Shown piece after piece: positions 9,087 through 21,108 of a stretch of 64,000 bases of DNA. This stretch comes from Pyropia yezoensis (Eukaryota; Rhodophyta; Bangiophyceae; Bangiales; Bangiaceae), in assembly GCA_009829735.1 (NCBI GenBank), contig CM020619.1, positions 25,631,554 through 25,695,553 of the forward strand, written 5' to 3'. The notes beneath the pieces were generated by a model. The model saw nothing but the letters and a program-made list of their open reading frames with translations. It was not told the origin of the DNA and did no database searches. The translations under genes were made by a program, and so were the position numbers. The number at the start of each line of letters is the position of its first letter. Position 1 is the stretch's first letter.

Positions 9087-11478
9087 ATGCACTCGTACTT
9101 CGCGCGCGCGGGAGCACGTGGGCGGGCTTCTGACGCCGCTTATGTCGCCAGTTCTCCTGTGTGGGTCATGGATGAGCGCGCGCGCGCGCAATCCGTGCAA
9201 GCGCCATGCGCCTGGCAGATGCGTGCCGCGGTGCTCCCTGAAGTGCGCCGCGACAGGACAAGACTACGCAATGGCCAATTCAAGGGCACCGATGGGGTCC
9301 TGTGCGCCGCATGCTCCCAGAGCACGCACATCCTCTCCCTCACTCGTGGGATCCCGACGCACGTGCGCCGCGCCCTTTGCATTCACGGGTGGGCAGCGGG
9401 CAGCGACGTGTCGGACATGGACGGCGCCTGGGGTGTCCTTGATGAACGTCTCGTCGCAGGGTCTATTGCTGGTCGCAGTGACGGTGCGCCCGGCGGGCAC
9501 GGTGAGAATGGCATCCTCTTCGCTTCTGATCGGGCACTGAGTGAAGCGGCTGGCTCGTCTCTGGAGGGGGTCACTCTACCGCCCCCCTCCTCACGTGCTT
9601 CCAACGCGCCGTACACGCGTATCGTTGTGCCTCCTGCACCGCGTGCTTCTCCCACCGAGGGTCAGGAGCCCCTGCTTCTGGGTCTGGGGTCCGCGCCGGC
9701 GGCGTACAGTGAGCCCCCGCTCGAGGCGCTGGTCCCGCCGCTGTACGCGCCGATGCCCACCTCGGGCGCGCCCACCACCACTGCGCCTGTGTTGCCGTCG
9801 TCGGCGACGTCGGCACGCCCGCCTTCCGGGCCTCGTGCGCGTCCCCGCAACTCTTCCAAGGGCAAGACGCGCAAGATTGCTTCGCCAGTTGTACGCGCCG
9901 GTGGCGCCGCACGCGGTCCACCCGCCGCACGTGCGCTAGGTCACACTCGCCCGTTGCACGACGTACCTGCTGCAGCCACCATTGCGAGCCCCTTCACGGG
10001 CCCGTTTGCTGGGCCCAGCGCGCCTGTCCCGACTATGGGGCTCAGCGGACCTCCGGCGTCCCCGGCGATCGCGCCCGAGGCCGGGGGGCCCACGGCACGG
10101 TCTCCCGCTGCCGTTCCTAGCTCAACACCTCCTTCTGCGCCGCTGGACGCTGCGAACGTCACCGCTGATGAGCACGCCACCAAGCTGGAGCAGGTCTGCA
10201 AGCGCGTCGGGGTTATGACCAGTCGCGTCGCTGACGTTGTGTCCAAGGTCGGAGACCTCGCCGAAGCTCGGGTGTGACCCAGAAGGTGGATAGCCATGGC
10301 TCTGCTGTGGAGGCCATGAGCCGCGCCATATCCGGCTTGCGCACGACTGTGGCCGGCGCCGTGGAGGCCATGCAGAGCCGCTTGCCAGCCAGCGGCAGCG
10401 ACGAGGAGGATGGTAGCGACGCTGGTGACGCTGGCGTGCCGCGAACGGACGGCAGTGACGGGCCCGCTGTGGGTGCACGTGGTGCTCTTGGTGCCCACGA
10501 CTTGGCGTCTCGTCCCAAGGTGAGAAAGGTCGGGAGCAAACATGGCGACGTCAAGGGCGACGTCAAGACGGCATCCCTCAAGGCGCGCGCTGCGGACAAC
10601 GCGCGCACTTCTGCGATGGTCGTCGACCAACACCACATGCTTTCCATTCGGCGCAAGCTGTCGGAGTTTGTGACGCAGTCTATCAAGAACTCGCGGACGA
10701 GCGCTGAGGTTTACATGGACGGGGCTTCTTACAGCGAAAAGATCAAAGACTGCGTGAAGGAGCAGCTCGGATGCGACGATGCGGCTGTCAACGATTGGCT
10801 CTCCTCGGACATTATCAAGCCCACGAAGGGCACCGCCATCAAAAAAAAGGACAATGGCAAGGTCGCGCGACAGACGGTGCGCGCCGAGACGCCGTTGAAG
10901 GCGGTGCTGCCGCATACCATTGAGGCCCTCAAGAAGCGTGCTCTGCTGGCCTACTTCAAGACGATCAACGTCAGCATGGAGAAGCTGACTAAGCGGCAGG
11001 TGCTGCAGTGCCTGGCCAACAACCGCTACACGGACTCCGATGACGGGCAGAGGGCCATTTGCGAGGCGATGGTGAGCATGTACGCCTTCCTTGGAGCCCT
11101 TCACCGCGTGGAAGACGGTGAGATTGTCGGGGCTGGACGCGTCGTGCGCGCATCCATTGGCTTCTACGCGTTGGCGTCGTGTTTCGTACGGTACTACCTC
11201 GAGTGCGTTAAGGCCGGCACCGTCAACAAGCCTCGCACGGGCACCGAGCCGGGGTGGTCCGTGCGCTGGCGCGCCGAGCTCATCCGCGTGCACGGCTTCT
11301 TGAAGAAGGACAACGACGTGCACAATGGCCTCGCCCTGACGGACGGATCCGACGCAAACCGCGCCGTCATCAACACGGAGGAAGACAACCAAGTGAAGAT
11401 CTGGCACAAGCGGCAGGCAGACGAGGAGGTCAACTACCCGACGAGGCTCAACGACGCCATCGAGGAAGAGAACCAGCG

Positions 11479-11515
<37 letters not shown>
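9087..11515 (+). CDS. Unknown protein with disordered N-terminus and poly-Gln C-terminus
   Basis: I do not recognise the family. The first ATGs in frame are 9087 and 9168. Up to about 10,140 the product is Pro/Ser/Ala-rich and probably disordered. From 10,150 a coiled-coil-like heptad pattern starts and runs straight across a frame change at about 10,270-10,277. The first frame ends in TGA at 10275 and the second continues the same amphipathic pattern without a break. The remainder (10,600-11,480) is a well-mixed, mostly helical domain with many Lys, Asp and Tyr residues. It ends in a (CAG)n poly-Gln tract (11481-11512) and TAG. The change needs one missing or two extra bases and is not at a long homopolymer, so a real frameshift, a programmed slip or an error are all possible. 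The GC is lower than in the flanks, so an element-encoded protein is conceivable but no element ends were found. Confidence 0.65.
11481..11512 (+). repeat. (CAG)n microsatellite encoding poly-Gln
   Basis: About ten uninterrupted CAG units at the extreme 3' end of the reading frame, followed by TAG. Length polymorphism is expected. Confidence 0.85.
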
Positions 11516-13240
11516 CAGTGATGCTGCGCCAGCCGGAATGCGCCATTGCGCGCCGCAATGCCATCTTGGGTGCTGAGCGCAGGCCGTGCGATGTAAGCGG
11601 ACGGCCTTGTCGCGTCGGTGAGCCCCAGTACGACTGCGCCGCCGTCTCTCGCGATCTTTTCTTCACGTACACCTCTTCTGGGCCGAGATCATTTGGAGTT
11701 CGAATGCTTGCTGTCATGGGGCTGTGCTGCGTGCGTGGACGTCTTTGTTTGTGTGCGTGCGTGTAGAATGCGTCGGTGAGCCGCGCTTGCGGTGCCTCTC
11801 CGATGCGATTGTTTCTGTAGCTCGTTCCGACGCGTCCGTTGCGGACACGTCGCGACGTCTTGTTTGCCTGTCATGTCCCTCGTTTGCTTTTGTGGAGCCA
11901 CTCGTTCCCTGTTCTCTTTGCGAGCGACGGAGCACGCCGTCATTCCCGGCGCTCGACAGCCCTGCTCGGAGGGGGGTCCACGATGCGGGTGTGTTGCGGT
12001 CGCAGGGCCGCTGTTGTTCGTTTCGCGTGCGCAAACGCGGCTGTGGGGTCCCCTCGACCGCGCCCTCGTTGTTCGTAGTGCACATCGCAGGCCAGCGTGC
12101 TGGGCGCGTGACAGCGGCACTGTTCGTCTGACGTCGAGCCATAAGGCGCCCATCATCAGCGCGCCGGTGCACTGTTCACGCCTATACACGGTGCCTTGCG
12201 TCGTTCTCCCTGCTCCGTTCATGCCTCAGGACGCGTCAGCAGTGTCTGCAGTGCCCGTCTTGTGCAGCTCGTCCTCCCCATACTCGCGTCACTCCGCACT
12301 TTCGACGCTGACGACGGAAAAACCCGTACGGGTGCGTGCGCTCGCTGTAGCCGTCCCGCGATGCGCAGCACCTGTCCAGGCGGGGTCCTGCTCGCGTCCT
12401 GGTCATCCGTGCTCTGTCCAGAGCTTTACAGTGCTCGTCGATCCTCCGATGTCTGGTCCTCCCATCGCTGCACCGGCCATCGAGAGGCCCCATCTCTTTG
12501 AATCGAGACCCTCCTCGATGGGGCCGAGCGGCCAAATCGAGATCCCATCGTAATTTGGCATTCGGTGGGCTTCGGTGGGAGTGACGTCCGAAGGTGACGA
12601 TGTGCCCGCAAGTGTACCACCCGTCCTGTGTCGCAAGCGCCAGTTCATGATTGTTGTTCCAACACTTAATTTTATTCTTTGCAACATTGCACTACCCTCC
12701 TTGACCGTCAAGCATTCTGGTGCACCTACACAAGAACAGACCCAGACGAGCACGACAGTGACAACAGCAGCCAGACAAAAACGGAGCAAGCTCGCATGCA
12801 AGCGACGTGAGAGGGATGGAAAACAAAGCACGTCGGTGTTGCGCCCGCGTGTGAGGACAATGGCAAGCTCGATGCCCCTCAACCAAGCCGGGGAGGACGG
12901 TGCTGCACAGACCTGGGAGGGGTGACGAAAGAATGCATGGTGGGGAGGAGGACAGTGCCCGAGGCGCGCGCGCACGGAAGAGGGAGTGGCGAGGGGGAAG
13001 GAAAGGGGTGGAGAACGGGCAAGGGCGTGGGGCTGGGACGGGGGGGAGGGGAGCGAATGTGGGGTGGCCTACTTGCAACCCGGGCGCCACGAGGGGAGGG
13101 GAGGTGTTGGGGTGGGGTGGCGAAGGGGAAGGGGGCGGGCGGGGCAGGGCGGGAGGGCAGTGGATGTAGAGTGGCCTGCTTGCAACGAGGGAGCCACGAG
13201 GGGGGGCACGCCGTGTGACCATTTGCACGTCTGCATTGGT
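11516..13240. other. Lower-GC intergenic stretch, no supported gene
   Basis: Open frames on both strands are Cys/Arg/Ser-rich and lack domains. A minus frame (12403-12975) has one hydrophobic run that could be a membrane segment, but nothing else supports it. AT-richer pocket near 12,640-12,700. No tRNA or rRNA was recognised. Confidence 0.4.
13055..13208 (+). repeat. Two direct repeats about 105 bp apart
   Basis: GTGGCCTACTTGCAAC..GCCACGAGGGG at about 13063-13096 recurs as GTGGCCTGCTTGCAAC..GCCACGAGGGG at about 13170-13203. G-rich spacer lies between them. Confidence 0.6.
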
Positions 13241-14452
13241 GATCAACGGTCCGCCGATAATTTCGTCCGTCTCTGCCGGTTTGCCACCGGGTGGCAGCCG
13301 CCACGGCGGCAAGTGATCGGAGTGGAATCTATCGTAGGCAGAGGAAGCAACGTCCAAACACGACCCCGTGGGGTACCTTTTCCCACAGAAATATACTACT
13401 CTGTACCGCTGATTTCGAAGCGGGGCGCTGTGCCAGACGGGCCACCGCGAGTGCCCCGCCGTCGGCACTGGGAGCGCGGCGGCGGGAGCGCGCGCCAGCT
13501 GGGCATACAGTCCCGCCGCCGCGGCGGGGCCCCACCGCGGGGGGGTGCCGCCGACGCGGGGTGCGTCCCGTCCAACCACCGCGCCGCTCTGGGCGCCGCG
13601 CCGCGTCGGCTGCTCCCGCGCGGCCGCGGCGGCGGCGGCGGCGCCCACCTCCCCCCCCCCCCCCCCCCCCCCCCCCGCGACGCCGCCCACAGCCGTTGGC
13701 TCGCCGCCCAGCGGCCGCGCGGCCACACCCGAGACGGCTGTGGCCGGGGCGCCCCGCCGCCGCCGGCGCGCCCCCCCCCTTCCAGCGTCTCAATCCCGCG
13801 TCACCCTCCCCCCCCCCCGCACCCCCCCCTCGCGGCCACCGCCACGGGGGGCAACTCCTATAGGAGCGCGCCGCGCTCGGTTTTCCCCCCACCCCTGCTT
13901 CTCGCCTCTCTTCCCCGCCCCCCCCCCCTCCACCACCCCGACGCCACACCTCACGCACCGCGACCGCCGCGCACGGTGCCACGGCCCCCCCCCGCGCCCG
14001 TCGGTGGGGTGTTGCGGCGGCGTGGCGGTGGTGGCGTGGGCGTTTGATGGGAGGCGCCTCCCCCCCCCCCCCCCCCCCCCCCGCGGTCCCCCACGGCCCG
14101 CCCCCCCCCCACGAGCCACCGAGGCGGGCCGGCGGGGGCGGTCACGCCGGCGGCGGCGCCGAGAGCCGCGACGCCCGCGATTGGGCGGCGTGCGGGGGGG
14201 GGGGCGGGAACGCCAGCGCTGGCCGCGGCTGGGTCGCCGCCGCCGTCCGGTGGTGGGGGGGGGGGCGGCACGCCGGCGGCCGCGCGTCGCCGACCGGCCG
14301 CCGCCTTTGTCCGCCGCCGCGCGCCGCGCGCGGGCCACCCCCCGCCGCGCCGCGCCGCGCCGCGACGCCCCGCCGCGACGCGCCAGCGCGTCCCGCCTCG
14401 CCGCTCCCCCGCCCCCCTCTCCCCCGCCCCACCCGCGACGCGGCGCGCCGCC

Positions 14453-14483
<31 letters not shown>

Positions 14484-15629
14484 CCCGCGACCGCGCCCGC
14501 GACCGCGACCGTGCCCGCGACCCCGCGCCCGCGACCGTGCCCGCGACCGCGACCGCGCCCACGCCCGCGACCGCGACCGCGTGGCGACCCAGCACCGTTG
14601 GCCGCCGCGCCGCGCCGCGCCGCGGGGCCGCCGCCGACGCGCGGCGGCGGCGGCGCGCGGCGCCCCGCGCCGCGGCGCGCGGCGGCGGCGGTCGGCGTGC
14701 CGCCTCGCGGCGGCGGCGGCGGCGCGGCGCGGCGGCCGCCCCTCACCCCCCCCCCCCCCCCCCGCCCCCACCCGCAACCCCCCCCCCCCGCCGTGCCGCC
14801 GCCGCCGCCACCCGCCGCCGCCGCCACTCGCCGCCTTCCCCGCCGCCGGCACCGCCGCGCCCCGACCGGCGCCGCGCCGCCGGTCGCCGCCGATGCCGTG
14901 TGGCACCTGCCGGGGGGGGGGCGGGGCGGAGGCGGACGGCGCCCGCGGCGGCGGCAGCGGCAGCGGCAGCGGCAGCGGCAGCGGCAGCGGCGGCAGCGGC
15001 GGCAGCGGCAGCGGCGGCGGCGGCGGCCGGTGTCGGGGTGGCCATCGCCGCGGCCGGGGTGGGGCGGGGCGGGGGGGAGTGTGGGGGTGGAGCCCTCGCC
15101 AGCCGCCGCGGCCGCCGCCGCCCACCGGCCGCCGCTGCCCTGCTGCCGGCCGGCCGCCCACCGCCGCCCCGCGCGCGGCGGCGGCGCCCACCCCCCCACC
15201 TGCGTCGGCGTCGGGCGGGGCTTGGGGGGGGGGGGGGGGGGGGGGGACGGGCGCAGGGGGGGGGTCTGGGCGGTTGCCAACCGCCACCCCCACCGCCACC
15301 GCCCGCCGCCCGTCGCCGCCGCGGCGGCGCCGGCCCCGGGTGGTGTGGTGCGCGCCGTCTCTGCCGCACGCCGCCGGCGGCGGCGGGCGCGGTGCGCCGG
15401 TTGGCCGCCGCCCGGCCGCCCGGCCGCCGTCGCGGCTGCGTGTTGGCGGGCCCGCCGTCGGCCGTCCCGTTGCCGCCGTCAGGCTGCTCCTGCTGCCGCG
15501 CCGGCTGGCTGCTGACCGGCGCCGCCCGTCCCGGCGCCCGCCGTCCCCCTTGCCGTTTCTGGTGCCCCCGCCTCCTGCCCCCCCCCCTTTTCCTCTCCGC
15601 CGCTTCCCCGCGCCCCACCGGGTAGGACC
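13241..15629. other. GC-rich stretch upstream of the Sel1 gene
   Basis: Dominated by microsatellites and homopolymers: C26 at 13651-13676, C23 at 14060-14082, a GCGACC-type minisatellite at about 14484-14582, GGCAGC units at about 14950-15026 and G23 at 15224-15246. Long open frames here have no domain and are present on both strands. The last 100 bp is pyrimidine-rich, which fits a 5' leader for the gene starting at 15630. Confidence 0.5.
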
Positions 15630-18600
15630 ATGGCGTCGACGACCCCCACCGGCGAGCGCGCGCCCGTGACGGCGTCGGCGCTGGCCATCTTTTCCGAGCT
15701 CCGCGCCGCCACCGCCGCCGCCACCGTCTACCGGTCGGGCTGCAACCTGCTCGTCGCGCGCGCGGGCGCCGCCCTCTACGCGCTGCGCGTGCTGGAGCGC
15801 GTCCCCGCCCGCGCCGCCGCCTTCCGCGCGGACGTTGGCTCCCACTGGGCGCTCCACGAGGCGTTCCGCGGGGCGCTCGCGTTTGCCGCCGAGTGCCGCT
15901 CCCCGTCCCCGCTGCAGGCGGCGTGCCTCGGCCGCGGCGCCGTCGCGGCGCTCGTCAATGCGATCGCGTCGGCGGTGGAGGCGCACACGCCGCTGCCCGC
16001 GGCGATGGCGGACGTCCTCGCGGCGGAGGCGGAGGACACCCCCGACGCGCTGCACGTGGTCGTTGCGGGCGCGGGGCTCCCCGTCGCGCCGTCGAGTGTG
16101 CCCACGTTTGAGGAGATCTACGCCGCCGCCGCGCCGGGGGGGGCGCTCGAGGCGGCCGTGTCCGCCGCCGTCGCCGCGCTGTCGTTTGCGGAAGAGGGCG
16201 GCGGGGAGGGGGGCGCCGCGGACCCGGCCGCCCCGCCCGCCGTCGACGCGTTTGGCGCCACCCCGCCGGTGGTGGTGGACGTGGCGGGCACGCCGACGGC
16301 GCTGGAGGTGGTGGTGGCGGGCGCGGCGGGCGCGCCCGAGGCGCGCGCCCTCCGCGTGCGGCTGGGCGTGCGGCACCCCAACGTGGTCAGCCTGTATGGG
16401 GTGCTCGCGGCGCCGGGCGGCGGCGCGGACGGGGAGCCCGCGATGGCGCTCGCCACCGAGGCGCACCCGGCGGGCTCCCTCGCCGCGGCGCTGAGCTCGG
16501 CGGCGCTCGACCCGCTGGCGGTGCGGCTCAACCTGCTGCTCGACGTGGCGTAGGGGCTCACCTTCCTCCACGCCAACGACCTGGTGCACCTGGACCTCCA
16601 CCCGGGCAACATCCTCCTCGGCGGGCCGTCGGGGCCGGCGCGGCTCGCGCGGCCGCGCATGTACCCGTCCGACACGCCCACCGCCCTGTTTTACGCGTCG
16701 GAGAGCACCACCCCCGCCGAGCTCCGCGCCAAGACCTACACCGTCAGCCCCGAGGTGGCGCGCAAGGAGCCCGCCTCGGCCGCCGCGGACGTGTGGGCGC
16801 TCGGCTCGGTCGCGTACGCGCTGCTCTCCCGCGGGGACCCCTACCCGGCGGGCCCCTCGGCGGCGGCTGGCGCCGAGGCGCTAGCCGTGCTGCTGCTCGC
16901 CGGCACCCCCCCGCCGCGGGCGCGGCTGGCGGACCTCGCCCCCCCCGAGGTCGTCTCCATCCTCTACACCCACTGCTTTGCGGCGACCGCGTCGCGGCGG
17001 TCGCCCGCGTGGATGGTGCTGCACCACCTGTTTGCGCTGCGCGAGCGGTCGCCCGGCCTCTTTGGCCGCGCGCCCGTCCACAAGGGCGCCCTCGACGGCG
17101 GCAGCCCCGCGACCGACCCGGAGCTCCGCGCGCTCTTCCCGCTCCGCTTCCGCGGGCGGCCCCCATCGGGCGCGGACCCGCTGCCTGACTGGCGCCGCCG
17201 CGCCGCGGCGGGCGAGGCGGACGCGTGCTGGAACCTCCACGCGTGCTACCGCCGCGGCCAGTACGTGGTGCGCGACGTGGGGCTCGCCATTGGCTGGCTC
17301 TTCAAGTACAAGCGCGCGCTCGATGCGGAGGAGCTGGCGGCCGCGGCGGCCGCGGCCACGGCGGCGGCGGGGGGCGGGGGGGGGGGGGCGGGCGACACCT
17401 ACGCCAACGGCCACGCCGCCGGCGCCGCCGCCGCGTACGACGCGTACGACGCGAGCGGCGGGATTAGCGTGCGGCAGGCCGTCTCGGGGGCGCCTGGCGG
17501 GGGCGACGCCGCCGACGGCGGCGGCGTCGACGCGTCGGACCTGGGCGGCCTCGCCGCGGCGGTCATGGCGGGCATCCCGTCGGACGTGGGCGCCACCGCC
17601 CCGCGCCGCGGCGGCCGCGGCGTGCCGCTCGGCGGCCGCACCCAGTCCACCCCCGACCGTGCCGCGGCCGCGTCGGCCGCCGCCGCGGGCGCGTCGGCGG
17701 TCGCGGCGGCGGCGGAAGCGGCCGCCGCGGCGGGCGGCGGCGGCAGCGGCGCGGCCCCGTACGCGGGGGTGGCCAAGACCGAGTCGGGCCAAGCGGCGGA
17801 GCGGGAGCTGGTGGACTGGCTCGAGGCGCGCGTCGCGGCCGACCTCGACGCCGAGGACAGCGACGGCGAGTGGGCGTACGCGCTCGCGCTGGCGCTCGAC
17901 CTCCACGTCGGCGGCCGCGAGCAGTCGCGCGCCCGCGCGGCGGAGCTGTACGCGATGGCGGCGGCGCGGAGCCACGGCGACGCGACCAACGTGCTTGGCG
18001 AGCGGCACGCCGCGGCGGGCGCGGCGCGGCGCGCGGCGGCGGCCTACCTCACCGCCGAGAGCCTCGGCTGCGTCGCGGCCAGCGTCAACCGCGCGCGCGC
18101 GCTGTGTGACCCGGGGGTGGTGGGGCGCCGGCCGGGCGGCGGCGGCGGCGGCGGCGCCACCGCGGCGGGGGCGGCGGGCGCCGCGGCCGCCGCGGCGGCG
18201 CCGCCGCCGGCGCCGCTGCCCGGTGTGCCCGCGGCGCCGACGATGACCGTCCAAGAGGCCGACGCGGCGACCGCGCTGGCGTTTTACGAGGCCGCCGCGT
18301 ACGCGGGCAGCACCGACGCGCTGCACCTGTCGGCGCAGTGCCACGCGGCGGGCCTCGGCCTGCCCGCGCCCGCGCCGTACCACGCGTTTGAGCGGTGGCG
18401 GCTGGCCGCCGAGCGGGGCCACGGCGACAGCCTCTACGCCGTCGCGCACTGCTTTGCGACGGGCTCGGGGGTGGGCCGGTCCGCCGCGACCGCCGCCGAC
18501 TACCTGCGGCGGGCGGCGGCCAAGGGCGTGCCCGCCGCCCTCAACGAGCTCGGCGAGCACGTCCGCGGCGGCGACGACCCGGCCGGCGCGGGCGCCGGCG

Positions 18601-18982
18601 CCCGCGCCGCGGCGGCGGCGGCGGGCGGCGCCGCACCGGGCGCCGCGTCTGCCGAGGCGGCCGCCGCGACGGCGGCGGCCGCCACCCCCCCCGCCGACGG
18701 CGACGGCGGGGACCGGCGCAAGGCGCGGGCGCTGTTTGAGGCGGCCGCCGCGGCGGGCCACCCCGCGGCCAAGCGGAACCTCGCGGCGGAGCTGCTGCCG
18801 ACCGACCCCGCCGGCGCGGCGGCGCTGCTGCACGCCGCCGCGTCGGCGGGCGACGGCGCCGCCGCGGCGGAGCTGGCCGCCATTTACGAGCGCGGCGCCG
18901 TGCCCCGCGGCGGCGCCGTCGCTGCGGCCGGCCGCGCTGGCGGCGGCCGCCGCGGCGGCGCCGCCGGCGGCGCCGCCGCCGC

Positions 18983-19021
<39 letters not shown>

Positions 19022-19211
19022 GCGGGCGGTGGCCAAGGACACGCTCGCCGCGCACTATTGGCACAAGAAGGCGGCGGCGGCGGGCAGCCGCGCGTCGGCG
19101 CGCAAGCTCACGTCGCGGGGCTTTCGGTTTGCGGTCGCCGCGGCGCGCGCGCGCGCGCTGTTCCGGGGAGGGGGGGGGGGGACGTCGTCCAACAAGAGCT
19201 CCCCGGCATGA
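15630..19211 (+). CDS. Pseudokinase-Sel1 repeat protein with one in-frame TAG
   Basis: Start ATG 15630 has a good context (ACCATGG). Residues 1 to about 200 are helical with no clear family. Residues about 210-420 resemble a protein kinase: RHPNVVSLYG, an HLDLHPGN catalytic-loop equivalent (near residue 319), SPEVA in place of APE, and DVWALGSV. The DFG motif and the ATP-binding lysine and glycine loop are not seen, so a pseudokinase is inferred. About residues 520-1160 hold Sel1-like helical repeats, for example GHGDSLYAVAHCF and GHPAAKRNLA, known as scaffold repeats. An in-frame TAG (16551-16553, codon 308) interrupts the kinase part where relatives have a polar residue before Gly-Leu. Everything after it stays open in the same frame to TGA 19209-19211. 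It may be a recent pseudogene, an allele or readthrough. The 3' half is duplicated in inverted orientation at 35460-38165. Confidence 0.75.
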
Positions 19212-19540
19212 CCGCGCGTTGCTGATTGGGGGGGGGGGGGGGAGAGGGACGGCAAGGGGGGGGTGGGCGGAGGGGGAGGGGAGAACGCGGCGGGATGAGG
19301 TGGCACGCGGTGGCGTGAAGGGGGGGCGGGGATGCTGGGGGTGGGGAAGGGGGGGGGGGGGTGGTGCGGCACGTGCGTGTCGTGCCCGCGTCTCCCTTTT
19401 TTTTTTTTTGACTGGCGGTGCCTGTGGGGCGTCTGTGTGAGCGCGCCTGCGTCTGTGTCGAGGCGCCCATGTGTGGCTCTTCTTTTTTTTTTGTGACCGT
19501 GTGTGTCTGTGCGGGGGTGCGTCGCGCCCGGCGCACCGTG
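16783..19540 (+). repeat. Inverted segmental duplication, arm 1
   Basis: Shared with 35460-38165 on the opposite strand. The match starts at CCGCGGACGTGTGGG inside the kinase-like domain and runs past the stop codon, through the poly-T plus GACTGGCGGTG motif near 19,400 and the GATGTGTGGCTT-like motif near 19,470. Confidence 0.8.
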
Positions 19541-20265
19541 CGAGAGCGGGGTTGCAGCCGTGGGCGGCGGTGGCGGGGGGTTGCTGGTGACGGTGGGGGG
19601 ATGCGGGTGGCTTTGGCAGGCAGGGCTCGCGCGCCGGGGGCGGGGGGGGGGGAGGGGGTCCACCCGCGCACCCACCGTGGACCATCCCCCCCCCCAGCCC
19701 GCGGGGCTCGCCCCGCTCTCCCCCTGGCCGCCGCGGCGTCCCCCTCGCTCCCGCCGCTGCCGACCGCGGCGCCCCCCGCCGCCGCCGTCGCCCCCGCCGC
19801 CCACCGCTCGCCACCGACGCCGACCACCGCCTGCCGGCGGGCGGCCGCCACCACCCCCTTCCCCCCCCGGCCGACCCGCCGCAGCCGCTGCCGCCCAGGC
19901 GCCGGCGGTGGGGGCACCCGCGTCGCCGCGACGCGGCCGCCGCGGCGGCCGGCCGGCAGGCCGGCTGGCTGGCATCGTGGCCGGCTAGCGGCCACCAGCG
20001 GCCACCAACGACCACAAGAAAAGGAAGAGAGACACGCACCTGACCGCGTGGGCGTTGCACCCGCCCGCCCACGTCCCTCGCCCTTGGACCAACCCCACCG
20101 CCCGTGTCCTCCAGCGACCGGCGGGGTGACCGCGCGCGGCCGCGGCGGCGGCCGCCGCGGCGCTACCGCCGTCGCCGCCTCTTGGCCGCTCCGCCCCCCC
20201 CCCCCCCCCCCGCCGCCTGCACGCCCCCCCCCCCCCACCCGCCACGGCCGCCCCCCCCCCCCCGT
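19541..20265. other. Intergenic GC-rich stretch
   Basis: Convergent space between the Sel1 gene (plus) and the oxygenase (minus). Poly-C runs near 20,196-20,260. The minus frame of the oxygenase stays open through here, but its sequence becomes Gly/Arg/Pro-rich and domain-free. Confidence 0.45.
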
Positions 20266-21108
20266 CGCGTCCATCCCAGGCAGCAGCGTCGTCAACTCGA
20301 GGTCCCCCATCCGCGCAAACCCCTCCCGCACGAGGTACGTGTGCAGCCGCACGTGCCGCCGGCGGCCCGGGTTGGCCGCCCCGCAGTGCACCGCGTCGCC
20401 GCGGAAGAGCAGCGCCCCCCCCGTCGGCACGCCCACCACCCGCCGCGCCCGCGGGTCCGCCTCCCCCCCCGCCAGCAGCACCCCGTGTGCGGCGGGCCAC
20501 GCGACGAGGCGGGTGCCGTCCTCGACGGCGAGGAGCCCGCCGACCACCGCCGGCGGGTCGCCGACCATCTCCATCGGGCACGCGTCCGCGTGCGGCAGCT
20601 GCTGCGCGGCGGCGGGCTCGGACACGAGCGCGACGGGGAAGACCGGCCGGTACCGGCGGCCGCCGCCCCACAGCCCGTCCAGCACCACCCCGAGGCCGTC
20701 GAGCGCCGCCACCGCCGCGCGCAGGCCGGGGACGGCGCCGAGGGCGGCGAGGTTCTCCGCCGCCAGCGCGGCCTGCTGCCGGCGGCGGTCGCCCGACCGG
20801 CCGGCGGCGCGGATCGCCGCGACGGCGGTCGTGTTGAAGATGGGGTGCCGGTAGCGGCCGGGGATGGCCGCGAGCTCCGCCCGCGCCGCCGCCGCGACGG
20901 CGGCGGGCAGCGCCGCCGGGAGCACCCAAAAGCCGCCGCCGCCCAGCGACAGCGCCGCCGCCACCGCCGCCGCGGGCGCGCCGAGCGCCCACGCGCCCGC
21001 GCGGAGGGCGTCGACGACCGCCGCGGCGGCGGTCGCCGCGTGGCCGCAGCACCGGCCGCCGCCGAGGAGCGCGGCGAGGCCGGCGGCGGGCGTGTCAAAG
21101 ACCGCCAT
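20266..21108 (-). CDS. 2-oxoglutarate/Fe(II)-dependent oxygenase-like protein
   Basis: The minus frame contains the double-stranded beta-helix signature of this superfamily: PHADACP supplies the H-x-D iron ligands (His near residue 173 counted from ATG 21108), DAVHCGAAN supplies the distal His (near 241), and RRRHVRLHTYL supplies the Arg that binds the 2-oxoglutarate carboxylate. The preceding ALLFRGD strand fits. Family members hydroxylate small molecules or proteins; the substrate cannot be told. Both ends are uncertain. ATG 21108 is the first Met before the domain, but an Ala-rich stretch upstream may belong to the protein. No stop appears soon after the domain: the frame runs on into poly-Gly sequence and only closes at 19108. 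I therefore end the call where the conserved part ends; a homopolymer error probably hides the real stop. Confidence 0.65.

Noticed and set aside
11792-12553. 253-codon plus frame
   Set aside because: Cys/Ser/Arg-rich without periodicity or domain, and opposed by equally open minus frames.
13545-15515. A 656-codon plus frame and an overlapping 819-codon minus frame
   Set aside because: Both are made of microsatellite translation (poly-Arg, poly-Pro, poly-Ala); neither shows a domain or a composition shift typical of a gene.
15630-16250. HeLo or MLKL-like N-terminal bundle in the pseudokinase
   Set aside because: Helical propensity only; no residue pattern I could tie to that family, so not claimed.
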